Shown: positions 34,425 to 46,618 of the stretch, in pieces
Layout of the letters: the number at the start of each line of letters is the position of its first letter
Numbering within the stretch: the first letter of the stretch is position 1
Assembly: GCF_030272615.1 (NCBI RefSeq)
Contig: NC_081415.1
Location: 375,301,392-375,365,391 of the forward strand
Length of the DNA: 64,000 nucleotides
Direction: 5' to 3'
DNA from: Cryptomeria japonica
Taxonomy: Eukaryota > Streptophyta > Pinopsida > Cupressales > Cupressaceae
Made by a program: the position numbers and the translations under genes
Notes under the pieces: model-generated
What the model was told of the DNA's origin: nothing
Databases searched by the model: none
What the model saw: the letters and a program-made list of their open reading frames with translations, nothing else

Positions 34425-35614
34425 TCTAAGATATGTAATGGGGATGGGCCCCCCTATTGTGTCCCCACTGGTTCATAGCTCCAGTCAAAAGCTATTCAGG
34501 CTTCGGCCAATTACCGATCAAAAAAAAAATTAAAAAAATCCTATTTTCCCTCTCCTACAAAATCCACTTGCAAACCCCTTCTAGATTCTTCTAAACCCTT
34601 CCTAATTAGCCTAATCCATCCCCTAATTATTATCACATTCCTAAGCAACTTGGAGTCACTTCTCAAAGACTTCAAAATCTTTGAAAATCATTTAATGCTT
34701 TGTGTGTTCAACAATCTAACCTCTAAAGTCTTCCAAAACTACTAATGGCTCTTACATGACCATTAATGGCTCTTACATAACTATTTATGGTTAATTCAAC
34801 TTGCACTTATATGTCTCCTAAAGCATTTATTGTTTTGACCGTGGTTATCCCTTTTGCCTTTGCACAAGAGTTTATCCATTGGATAAAAGCTTTATTCTTT
34901 GAGTAAAGAATTTATTCACTCAACCTAACCTTGACCTTAACTCCCAAGTTAACTCTCAAGTCATGTCAAGCATTTAATGCTTATTCCCTCTCCTCTCAAC
35001 CTATCTCATATGGACACTTGTCATCCTGGGATTGGGTTGAAAGCCATCACATGGATTGAATATCATTCAATCTTGACCCTTGTTGAGATTAGTCAATCTC
35101 AACCATCCATTGCTCCATTTTTCCTATAAATAGAGCCCATTTCTTCATAATCCAAATCCTGAAAAACTTGTATGCATCTAAGTTATAGAGAATTTTAGAG
35201 AGCATTTAGCATAAATCACTAATATCTTGTTATTTTGGCCTAAAATAAATTATTTTAGTATCATAGCATCTAATATTAGCTTTTATTCACATTTGCATAG
35301 CATTTGGAGTAATCATCTACAATCTTGAACCTCCATAAGCATCCATAGTGCAAAAAGTTGCTGAGAGCTACACTAGTTTGGAACTTGGAGAGGAGAGGAA
35401 CAAAGGAGAAGGAGCTAAGAGCATGTTAGGAGGCATTTGGAGATATCTCATTATATTTACTTTCCTAGTTAAATATTTCTTCATGTTTTTGGTGTCTCTT
35501 TTGATATGCCTGCTTAGACTAGTTTTTGGTTGATTAACACTAACAGTTTCTTGGTTTTGTGTGTTATTCCACCATAGGTTCTAGTATAACCTTCCCCCAT
35601 TTCGCAGAGCATTA
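33878..35614 (+). repeat. Solo LTR, same family as the element at 50617-55526
   Basis: Starts TGTAGTCAC and ends CAGAGCATTA. It is flanked by the 5-bp duplication gtact (33873-33877 and 35615-35619). It shares with the LTR at 50617-52055 (reverse complement) the word CCCCCCCACTTGCA, the TAATTTTATTTTAATTAAA block, a CTATAAATAGAGCCCATT promoter motif (35123-35140) and the terminal region. No internal sequence remains, so it arose by LTR-LTR recombination. A SINE sits inside it. Confidence 0.88.
34239..34535 (+). mobile_element. tRNA-derived SINE with 18-bp TSD
   Basis: It has an A box (AGTTTAACTGGTTAAA) and a B box (AAGTTCAATTCCC), then a body with an expanded (AAT)n run (34392-34423), and the tail GGCTTCGGCCAATTACCGAT followed by A residues. 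It is flanked by a perfect duplication, aaatcctattttccctct, at 34221-34238 and 34536-34553. The tail matches the SINE at 6249-6386. Confidence 0.93.
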
Positions 35615-35619
35615 GTACT

Positions 35620-37575
35620 AATGTTGACTTTGACTTGTTGTCTGTCTACCTAAGAGATTTTGATAGCCTAACTAGTTTTTGCAGAATGTTTTTCGAAGAA
35701 CACGCTTGTCACACAAAAACAATATGACTATCGATTCGTTGTTTTTGCAGGTTGCCTAAGGAGATTCAAGTGAACTTCGTATATTCTTTAAATTCATTTT
35801 TTCAGGCACTTAAATTGCTATCTGGTTAATGAACAAATATGTTTTTTGTGTTTTAAGAAAAATCTAAGAGGTAGGAGAGTATGCTCTTGTCTGCACAGAA
35901 AATCAGAATTCTAGACCCTCAAAGTTTTTTTAAAATTTTAGATTTGTGTACCTTTAGCGGGCCTGTCACTATGGGAAAAAGTAATCATCCTGTGAGAACG
36001 ACCCAAGTGATTACAGCTAGACCTGAGCATTCCAACTCACTATAATAAATAGAGTATGCTCTTGTCTGCACAGAAAATCAAAATTCTAGACCCTCAAAGT
36101 TTTTTTTAAATTTTAGATTTGTGTACCTTTAGCGAGCCTATCACTATGGGAAAAAGTAATCATCCTGTGAGAACGACCCAAGTGAGTACAGCTAGACCTG
36201 AGCATTCCAACTCACTATAATAAATAGGCCTCTGGTGATTAAAGTCTCAGAGGACGAGATTATTTGAGTTTTCTCTTTGAGATCTCTCATATCGAACATT
36301 TTGTAGGGTCTCGCGGTCTCAATAACGTTTACGTGACTACAGCTTGTTTCGATACCTTGTCAGACTATAGGCCTCAATCATGCTTGTGTGACTTCAAGGG
36401 GTAATTTCGAATGAAATTCCTGACTAATAACTATAAGATAGAGGCTACCTGATTCACCTCTGAAAGGGGGATAATCTTTGTGTAAGAGAGATAGTAACTC
36501 TCCCAAGATACTTTTCATTTTGTGCCCCCATTAGCATTTGGAGTTGGCTAATATGGCATTGAGAATCCATTGCGTGAGACTCAACGGTCGTATTCTGTTT
36601 AGCTATTGGGTGTGTACCTGAGTCTGCAAGAAAAGGTTTTCTTCTCTAAGCCAACGTCCGTAGGTTTACCGTGTTGTGCTTGAAGTCATTATACATCTTG
36701 TATGTTATCCCTAAAATTGAAACTGAAACCGGAGAAAATAATCAACAACATAAAAAAACTCAGTCATCTAAACTCAGTCCATGTAAAAAACTAGTCTCTA
36801 TCAGTCATCATAACTGTCTGCGTTAGAATCTCGTCTTTGTCCAGTCCATTGTCGTACGAGTCTACTGAATTATCATCTGGCTATATACGTGTTGTCACAC
36901 AAGTCTTAATTGGTCCAGTCAGTTTATCGTCTGGTCCTGTCATAATTGTTGTCCAAGTCTACAGAAGTGTTGTTCTGGTCCTAGAGAATTGTCATCTGAC
37001 CTTAAATATATTGTCATATGAATAATCATAATCCTCATCAGATTGTCGTATGGAGAACATGAAACTGTCGTGTGAGTATAGGCAGCAACTCGTATGAGAA
37101 ACTGCCTGTGTCGTCTGGGAATTGTTAAATTATCGTCTGGGTCTGAAAACTCTGTCGTACGAATTCTTGATTTTGTCAGTCCAGAAACTTGTCTATCTAC
37201 ACACTTTTCCAGAACTGTCATACTTGCCTAATTAGTCTATAGTGAGCATAAATCTGGTCATCATAATTCTGTGCATAAACAATCTTGATAGTGTACCCCT
37301 ATTGTTGTGTTGCACAATTTTGTCAATCATCTTTCAGCTAGTTCAATCAACTACTTATCAAACTAAGCTACTTAAGATCACGTCTTATACAGGATAGATC
37401 ATTCCTGAAACCAGACTGAGTCTTAGTCACTTCTCTCAAATCATTGCGTCAAACAAACAACTAGCTTCAATTTGATCTTGACATCTGCATCACTTCTAGC
37501 TCTCGGTCTTGTTGGTTGTAAACGCCTGTTCAAACCAGAAGCTCTCCTAAAAATTCTGACAAAAGTAAGAAGCCC
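35620..37575 (+). other. Leader of the Tat-like element
   Basis: Noncoding. It contains a 175-bp tandem duplication (35877-36226), a 35-bp block GTCTTATAC...GAAACCAGAC at 37382-37416, and a stretch (36800-37160) with many variants of TCGTACGAG, TCGTCTGG and TCGTATGAG. No gene is seen. Confidence 0.7.
35877..36226. repeat. 175-bp tandem duplication
   Basis: Copies at 35877-36051 and 36052-36226 both start gagtatgctcttgtctgcac and differ at only a few bases, so the duplication is recent relative to its surroundings. Confidence 0.92.
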
Positions 37576-39160
37576 ATGGCTACCTTGGCTCAATGAATTC
37601 AAGATCTCAAGAGAGAAAAATACAACATTCAAGCCCAACAAAAAGATTTAATGACACCTCTTGAGATAAAATTTCATGATATCAAGAACACCAAACTTCA
37701 AGAAATGCTAAAACAATTATATAAGGTGGAACAAAAAGTAATTGAAAATCAAAAGCCAAATCTTATACAAGATCACAAGACACCTTCATCAAGACAAAAA
37801 GACATCTATCCCCTAGATAGACAATTTACACCTTTGGGGAAATCTATTGAATCAACTTTGGAAGAGCTTCTTGAGCATAATCTTATCATATTGCCTAAAA
37901 AGACCACATGGGGATGTGAAATTTTGAGTAATTACTGTGCATATCATAGGCATAACATACACAAGACTTCAATGTGTATGGAATTAAAACATAAAATGCA
38001 AGACCTCCTTGATGATGGTGTTATTGAAATTGAAGATCATAAAAATTCACCTAAGGAGAAACCAGATGTCATTACCAAGCATGATCAAAATTATGAACCT
38101 ATGTATAGCAATGGCCTACATGTAGCCCCCATCTCTTCCACGATGCCTCCATTTCCTAAGGCTTCTCAACAACAGTCCATATCATATCCCTCAAATGATG
38201 AACCTAATGATGAATCTTCTCATGTTGACCCTCAAGGGCTGTCTCAAGGGCCATCCCATCCAATGGTTGAAAAAGATCCTATCTCCCTAGAATCCTATGA
38301 GGATCCCATTATACCTTTCTATTTCTTCCAAGATTATCCCCTCTCATCTCAATAGAAAAGTATCCTTCCCAAGCAAGATCATGATGCCTCTTCCACCTTT
38401 TCAAATGATCATATTCAAAATGAAGAGTCAAACACCCTTCCTACTCTATCCAATGGTCCTCTTCCATGTCAAGATCAAAGTATACCTTCATCTCCTTGTC
38501 ATAATCCTCCATGTTCACCTCAAGGATATGTCATGCCTACAAATCCCTCTCATGATCCTACAAGTCAAAATATTTATAAACGCAAAGGGGTAGACCTTCA
38601 CAATCAAGAACCTCTCCATGTTAAAGAAACTATTAAGAGTCATGGCCTCAGTGACATTCCTCAAAATGTTGGTATCCCTATTAAACCAAAATCCAAATAC
38701 ATGCCTTCCCCTTCATCTCTTCCATCCATTTTAGGACCCTATATCCCTCCATCTCTTATGCAGGATCAACAAAGGCATACATCTTCGTGCACCTTCCATC
38801 CATCTAAAAGGATACAAAGGCCCATCGAGCAAAAGAAAGCAAAATCAAAAGCTATATGGGTTCCTAAGGCACTTGTAGAAGCAATGCGTTCCAAGAAACT
38901 GCAAAAGCATGAAAAATCAAAAACCATGTGGATCCCTAAGCGTCTCCTTGAAGCATAACAGTCTAAAGAAAAATCCAAATCCACATCCAAGATTGTTGTT
39001 CCTCCATCCAAACCTTCCAAATCTATTTCTCCATCGCCTCTTTCATCCATTTTGGATCCTTATGTCCCAAAATCCCTGGTTGCTTCTCCATCGAAATCTC
39101 AAAATCAGAGATCCACTTTCCTCCATCAATCCACCATCCCTCAAGATGTGTGCCAATGGT
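37576..39160 (+). pseudogene. Tat-like gag remnant
   Basis: One reading frame runs from an ATG at 37576 (MATLAQ) to about 39160. It is broken by TGA at codon 7, TAG at 38353-38355 and TAA at 38956-38958. It carries FTPLGKSIESTLEELLEHNLI and the pseudo-knuckle CAYHRHNIHKTSMC followed by LKHKMQDLLDDG, the gag C-terminal signature of Tat/Ogre elements. Next comes a long Ser/Pro-rich spacer with imperfect internal repeats (SKAIWVPKALVEAM and SKTMWIPKRLLEA; SILGPYIPPSL and SILDPYVPKSL). The frame is conserved despite the stops, so decay is recent. No protease or RT follows. Confidence 0.8.
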
Positions 39161-42100
39161 GATTCCTCAAACATTTCCATTCGCTCATGCACCAAACTTT
39201 CAATATATGATCCATTATCCAACACCTCTTTTTCATCTTCCCATACCCCTTATCCGATCCTTTGCGTAAGACTTTACCCTAGTTTTATCACCAAATCCAA
39301 AAACTAAGGAAATCAGCATTGGAGATGTTGGACATGTACACTTAGTTGATTCCTTCTTGGAAATACATCTTTATGCTAGACTCGTGAACTACCTACACAA
39401 AACTCCCTGACCTTATGAATAACATGCACCTTAAACAATATTATATCTAAGGGCTAGGCTAGTTTAGCATTTTCTTTCTACACTGCATTGCATATAATTT
39501 CTTTTTCAAATGCATCTCATTCATACAATTTCTGCATTTGCATATAGCAACATTAATAAAACAAGGCAATTGCCCAAGTTTATCATTTGTTTGCATTCAA
39601 GACAAACAAGAGTCGTCTCTTTTCTTAGATATTCGAACATGAAGTCTTTGAGGTCCTAAGGTCATTCATTTTCAACATTACCCTATGACGACGCTTTACT
39701 TATGGTTGGGTAGTGATTTCACTATTTGAGACTTGTTAACCCAAAATCTATCAGTTGCTATATCTCAAACATATTAACAAAATCTCTAATTCATTCTAGA
39801 TACCTAGTTGATCATTATATGACTAGTGAAAAATATAAAAATTCTACTTCAGCGTCATTGTAATTGTCGCACCCAAGTAGGTTTCATTACTTACAAGTCA
39901 AGGTAAGAAAATAAAAAAAGAAAAGTGCTATTGCAAATATTCATCTCAAGGCAAAAGAGAAATTATATATAATTGAAATATCACGCATACAAGTGCGACA
40001 AAAAGCTTGACTATGGGAACATGCGAGTAACTCCATCAGGGCTATGAACGTCTGCTAGCAATGGAGTAATATTTGAGAAATTACAATCTATAACCTTGTC
40101 AGAGCTCTAAAAGATTGCTGGCAACGATGCTCTATTTGGGATGCTTTTGAAGTTAGAATAATCCATGTAGCTAGTCATATAGGATGCTAAGGATCTTTCG
40201 TGAACACAAGAGCAGGAATTAATTCATTTGCACTCACATGGGCAAACGAAGATCAAAGTTTCAAGAATCTATGGGGAAGTTTTTTGCATCTCCATTTGTA
40301 AATCCTAGTCACTAAGTGTGTTAATTTGGATGTTCCAAGGGACCTTACGGATCGATTTACCGCTTATCTATGAAATGTTTTGTACCTCCAATTCAATTGG
40401 TGTATTACAAAATGTTGAACAAACACATTCATCCTTGTTCGAATAGGAAATGCATCTTCATCATGCATATTGCATTAACATAGATCATATCAAAAATTCA
40501 TTGTCTCCACATGCATTCTGCAGATCATCCTTTCATATAGGTCTGCATACTAGGGGCATAGCTGAAAAAATCCTAAAATTATAAAAATGTCTTAAACAAA
40601 ATCCTAAAAATAAAAAAGTCACCAAATCAAAAAAACTAAAAAATTAAAGCAAGAAAGAATAGACTATCCTTCAAACCAAATCAACCACGGACAAACTCTA
40701 AAAGTCTGCAATCACACTTATTGCATGTCTTGTTAATCAATCTATCAAACTCTATCAAACATCAACATGTCTTATACAAGGAAGGGTACACTCGAAACCA
40801 GACAAATCAGTCTTATACGAGGTACTTACTCTTTGAAACCAAACATTCCTATCAATGATCACACAAATCAAAACAATGACATCAATCAGTATGGCTGCTA
40901 GATTTTGTCCAGGTTAGTCTTATCTCTTGTACTGAAATGCTACATATTTGCTTTAGCTTGTACATATCTTTTAGTCGCTTTTTTGACATCCTAGTTCTTT
41001 TGGAACCCTCATGGCTTGAAACCGATCAATGTCCTAGTCTTAGGGTAATCGACTGATCAATTTACATGTCCTAAAAGTAATCTTTATGTTGATAGTATCA
41101 GGTCATCCAATCCGAGTCAGTCACCTGTCTCCAAACTACTAAAGATTTTTACCATTGAGTAAACAAGCAAAACAAGACTATTGAGAATAATCATTAAATT
41201 GTTTAAGATATGATTGAAATTTTCTTTGTGTGTTGTCTTTTAAATTGGTTTTCGATTATTATTCCCTCTGAGTAACTCGAGGAAGTCTATCTTGACTAAG
41301 AGGAGCAAGGATTGGGGGCATAATACTTTTTTCTTTTTTTTCTGCTTGTAGGAATGATTCTGATGATCTAAAAACATCTAATCAACTGGGTGTCTGTGGT
41401 AAGTACCTTCACATCAAGGTGAAATCGCCACACATACCTCAACTCCGCTTATTTGTATGCTACAGGGAGGTTGGAATCATTTCTTTGTCTGTTTTGAGGG
41501 AATTTATTTAATGTGCAATCCTGATGCATGCGTTATCTATCCAAGGATATGAACGATAAAAGGGTCATTGCAGACAAGATAATTAATATTGCATATATAA
41601 AGGAAGGAACTCTGTTTTGCCTACTGTGTTTGTAAAAAGCTCAGTGATGAAAATTAAGCATACCAAATCTAGTGACTAAGTTTAGGTTGCATTCATTCTA
41701 AATTTTATGTATTTCAAGTGATTTCGACATGATAACAATGTTCTCTTTATCTTTTGAATGAGAGTCTGAAGCAATCGTCATTTCTCAGCTAAGTGGTCTC
41801 TTTTTCATCATTGTTTCTTCGATCGAGTACAATATTGAGATTTTAGCTGCATACATGAGCATCTTATATAGATCCATACATTTCATTATATATTTATTGG
41901 CATTCATGTTACTGCATAAAAAAAGAAACTAAACATTTCCATTACTAGTTACTCATTTTCATCATTTATTTGCATATGGAAAAGAAAGAAACAAAAAAAA
42001 ACATCCATATTCATTTGCATTACATACATCCATACTGAAAAGATGTGCATACATATAGAATAAAGCATATAGAAAGAAATCTCATAATCAATCAACACAA

Positions 42101-42239
42101 GTACGATGAAATCAAATCAAGAGCTCGTATATCTCATCATACTCTCAGTGTTTAAGAGTAAACATGATATCAACTGTCATATACAATGTCTCATCGGAGC
42201 AAGAATCATATAGGCTACAAAAATGGGGTATCTAACAAA
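39161..42239. other. Noncoding middle of the Tat-like element
   Basis: About 3 kb without a recognisable frame. Two further copies of the GTCTTATAC...GAAACC(A)AAC-type block lie at 40769-40840. The rest is AT-rich with no clear repeat. The pol region expected here is absent. Confidence 0.6.
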
Positions 42240-45200
42240 ATCTAGGAGATATAACAAATCTAGCTCTCTGTCTCTCCCTCATCGTCGGGTGGAGGAGGTG
42301 GTGCCTACTAACCGACGTCCTGTCTGGGTGCCCTAGCTCCCTCAGACCGAGCCATATACTGAGAATACAGAACAACCTGCTATGCTACTAGGACCGCTAC
42401 ACTATAAGTTGCAACGTAATAAGCTGCACAACTTGTTTGATACAAAACATGTCGGTGAAGAGCATCTTGCTCTGCTCTCACCTCTGCAAGTTGTCAGTCT
42501 CGCTCTGTTAGCTGCATTTGTGCCACTATCAACTATGACTACAAACCTGTCAACCTCGTCCTCAAAGACCATACTACGTTCGGTACTGCCTGCTCTCTCC
42601 CAACATCCCCCTCTCCACCTCCCTGCTCATCTCTTCGCTGCCTAACCTGCCTAGGAGCTTCTCTCTCCTCCTCACCTCCAACGTCTGCTTCCCTAGCACT
42701 GCCAGCCTCAACCCCAGCAACTCCTAAGGATCCGCCCTCCCCTCTTTGTCATTGTCGACCTCTCATTGCTGCCCTGTTGCTACTAGCACCAGGATCACCT
42801 CTTGTCCGTCTAGGTACATCCGCTCTCTGTCCCTGTACCTGCCCTCGTCCCTGTACCTGACCTAGTACCTGTGCCTATGCTAGCGCATACTCCTCAATCT
42901 CCTCTATAAGAGGTACATGCTCTCTCGAATTTGTAAATCAAGGAAAAGGATGTCTCTGAAACCAATCTCTATACTGGGGCAATACCCCTACGTCTGCTAC
43001 ATCCTCTAGATAATCCCATCTCTGTGATTGTAAACTCAATAACTCCTGCATGCTCAGTGCATATGACAGTCTCGGTGCCCATCCTCGTCTCTCCTCCTCC
43101 CCATATCGAGCATAGGTTGTGAACTCCTGGGATATACTTTGCGGCAGGCCTGGAATTTGACGGTCACCCCTACCTGTCATATGAATTTTTTATGACGGTT
43201 TAGTCATTTCAATGCCTTTCATTTCATGTTTTAAGAAAAATATTAACTGTCAAAAAATATAAAAGTAGAAGATTGAAACCACACCAAAATGCAATGCACA
43301 TCTTTATTAGGAAGAAATGAAAATCATTGTCTTAATGAGAAAATAATGATAAATTAGTAATATATGCAAAAATCTTAAATTTACTAAATAAGTTTCTAAA
43401 TTAATACACTAATATGTATTATATATTAACATGAAATGATAATCAATTAATAATTAGATTACTAATTTAGTAATAATAAACTTTAAAATTTTAAAATTAT
43501 ATATATTATGACAAGTTTCTATAACAATCTTATTAAATATATTTAAAAAATTAAATTGACTAAGTTTCTAAATTCATATATAAAAAAATAGAATATATTG
43601 TAAAAATTCATATTAAAATATTTTATCAATTATATTCTATCATTTCAATTATGACAAGTTTCTAAATTCAAATGAAAAATAGAACTATTCTAAAAAATCA
43701 TATTAAAATATTATAAAATTAGAAACAACTACATCCTTCCATTTCAAAATATTCTAAATAAATTTGTATTTTTATAATAAACATTCTAAACTAATATATA
43801 TCAATATTACAAATTTTAATATTCTATGATATATTACCTACTATATTTTTTTAAGGTTTATTTATAATTTGAAGTGTCATCCATACGGTTTTAGGAAAAA
43901 ATAGCATGTAAATGCATACATTCTACTAATTTTTTAAGCTATTAAATACGGTTCAAAAGTGAAAAAATGGCCATTTTGCCTGTCAAATTCCAGGCCTGCT
44001 TTGCGGTCTCCCATACTGTCTCATCACCCTAGATATTACAAATTGCTCAATGATAGACACCAATTTGCCAATGAGAGGTCGATTCATAAACATATCCTTC
44101 CTTTGTGCTCTCCAATCGTCCCATAGCTCTAGACCCCTATACGGTCTCCATACTACAATGATCAAATCATCCAACTGCCTCCTCCAATAATCAGTCTTGC
44201 CCAGGTGGGGCTGTGTAACATAACCTAAGTAACAACATACAATAGGTTGGTGCACCTCCCACAAATCATCTACAATAGGTCTGCATATCGAGATGTGCTC
44301 CCATGCCCATATCTGTAAAACAAACACACCTACTACCATTCTATTCCCCTCCCGATACAAAATCTCATGCATTTCATGATACATATGAGTGAGTAAGCAT
44401 GATCCCCACCCTAATCTAACTAGATGAGTCAATAACCTCTCAAGCATCCTGCCCCAACCACATAAAATTCCTTGTTGTCCTCTATTAGGCATCACAAAAC
44501 GACCAATCATACCGGCCAAAATGCAAGCCAAAGGATACTGCGCATCATATCTGCTCATCAAATCATCCCAAGTAATAGTGCGATCAAGGATAGTCTCGTC
44601 ATGGAATATCCCTCTCAAAGCCAAAATACCCAGTCCTGGAGTAGCAACATAATCCACCTTATATCCTGCAAATGGAATCCTCAATATCCTGTATATATCC
44701 TCCGACGTGATGGTCATCTCTCCAACCGGTAAATGAAAGGTGTTATGCTCAGAATGAAAACACTCAACTAAAGTAGTCAACATACCGTGATTCACATGGA
44801 TATCAGGCGTCTGTAACGGGTATCTGAATCCACACAAACCAATATGACCTCTCTGTGCGTCTGATAAATCACGCACTAGCTTCATCGTCAGCAAAAATGT
44901 ACACCGAAACTGAATATCTGGAAACTGAATTTGCAAAAACGAACATACAAATCGTCAATATGTGACCCAATTTGTGCTAAGAATGTGATAAACATGCTAT
45001 AGAATCCAAATATACAACATTCAAAATAAAAAATTGATGTTTACACCCTAAAAAATACTTGTTATTTTTTTATACGAGTTTCCATAGACAAGCAGAAACT
45101 CGTATGAGCAAAAATTACAAGCCAAACGATTAAACAATCTCATACGGCAAACAATATCCTATCACATGACTAAATGGTCTTTTCATAACACTCTTATACG

Positions 45201-45440
45201 ATACCAGGGTAGACATTAGATGACAAACCTAATATATCCATATGACAAAATACAAAAGGACAGGAACTCGTACGACAAACAGTAACAACCCACACGATAA
45301 AACGATAAACATGACTTCAAAACGGATTTTAAAATGAAAAAATTCAACAAAAATTCAAAATTTAAGAAATGCAAAGGCTAAAGATCGATCACTTACTGCT
45401 GGGGCGTAGTTCCGCCGTCGATTATGTCATCTTTGGCACT
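42240..45440 (-). pseudogene. Plant mobile domain (PMD) gene, antisense, interrupted by a hAT element
   Basis: The main open frame (43983-44936 minus, about 317 codons) shows PMD hallmarks: a TTLVECFHSEHNTFHLPVGE segment, ITSEDIYRILRIPFAG, and LQIWAWEHI followed by RP. The frame breaks at the hAT element. Past it, 42938-43180 continues the same protein (LPQYRDW, then WFQRHPFP). An upstream piece near 45380-45460 looks like a short first exon ending at a CAGTAAGT-type donor, with an acceptor (caaattcag) near 44930, so the gene had at least one intron. The C-terminal part to about 42240 is Arg/Ala-rich. PMD proteins include silencing-linked MAIL1/MAIN of Arabidopsis and domains carried by transposons. 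Orientation is opposite to the host retroelement. Confidence 0.8.
43145..43998. mobile_element. Non-autonomous hAT-type element (854 bp)
   Basis: TIRs are CAGGCCTGGAATTTGACGG at the left and its inverted partner, with one change, at the right. The TSD is ctttgcgg, a perfect 8 bp at 43137-43144 and 43999-44006. An 8-bp TSD and a CAG.. terminus are the hAT pattern. The interior is AT-rich without transposase. It interrupts the PMD coding frame; element plus one TSD is 862 bp, which accounts for the frame difference between the two PMD halves. Confidence 0.93.
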
Positions 45441-46618
45441 TGAATCGATGCTCTTGAATCATAATGGTCATTTTTTTCACATGAGGTTTTTCAAATTTTA
45501 AACTTTGAGAGGTAAAAATGAATTGACAATGACACATTGAACCCCTTATATAGCCCAAACCCTAATTTTTAAACTTGCTTCGATGGATGTAAAACTTGTA
45601 CCCTAAGCTAAATTGACTGTCCTAAGTCCATTTTCGGGATCAAAATTGAAATCTGACATCAATTTTCTAGTCAAAATTTCACAACGTTGACCACTTAGCA
45701 CTTTCATCCCTAAGTCAATTTTTTCATCATTTTGCGCTCAATTCAACTCTAATCTCAAATAAGTCTTACATCAATCTTTGTGCTCAAAATTATCATCACT
45801 AAATCTTTTTATCTTTTCAAAATTACCTACAATCATTGTACCCTCGTTATCTTTTGATTTCGCTCCTGAGGGGGCATACCCATAACATCTTTTCAATAAT
45901 TATCATTATTCAAAAGTCGAGAAATTTTTCAAATCTTCATCTAAAGTCGAGCAAAAATCTTTTTAGTCAAAGAAAATCAATTTAACCTTGTTACTAGGGG
46001 CATCTTAACTAAATCACATCGTATTAAGTTGAGATTCTTCGAAGTTAAATAAAGCAATCTCTAGGGCATATCAATTTTTGGCCTTATCTGAATCAATCTT
46101 CAAATCGGTGTTTAGTTTCATCACATCAAAACAAGCTGGACATTCTCTCTTGCTAATCAATTCTTGTTCAATCAAGTTTGAAATCGATTCTTTTTCTTTT
46201 CTCAGTCGATTCTTGTTCAATCAAATTTGGAATCGGTTTTATCTCTTGCTTAGTCGATTCTTGTTCAATCAAGTTCAAAATCGGTTTTATCACTTTGCTC
46301 AGTCAATTCTTGTTCAATCAAGTTTGGAATCGGTTTTGTTTTTTCGCTCAATCTAGTTCAATCAAGTCCTAGATCGATGCTTGTTTCTTGATCAATCAAG
46401 TTCAAGAACGGTATCTCGCTCTTTGTCGATTCTTGTTCAATCAAGTTTAGGATCGATATCACTTTAATCAATCTGTTCAGTTTCATCGCTTCAAATCAAG
46501 CTGAACATCTCACTCTTCATCGGTTTGTGATCCATCAAGTTCAAAACTAGTTTCTATTTGACATCAACTATTCTTTGAACCAACATGTTACTCGCACATT
46601 AATTCAAAGAGGGGCAAA
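45441..46618 (+). other. 3' untranslated region of the Tat-like element
   Basis: No coding sequence. It includes a 48-50-bp tandem repeat at about 46140-46470 and ends in the polypurine tract AAAGAGGGGCAAA at 46606-46618, directly before the 3' LTR. Confidence 0.75.
46140..46470. repeat. 48-50-bp tandem repeat before the 3' LTR
   Basis: Units contain CGATTCTTGTTCAATCAAG and then ..GAATCGGTTTT... Starts of TTCTTGTTCAATCAA lie at 46161, 46210, 46258 and 46308; a divergent unit follows near 46355 and another copy near 46430. Confidence 0.88.

Noticed and set aside
42382-42645. Plus-strand ORF of 87 codons in the PMD region
   Set aside because: It is the complementary strand of the eroded C-terminal part of the antisense PMD gene.
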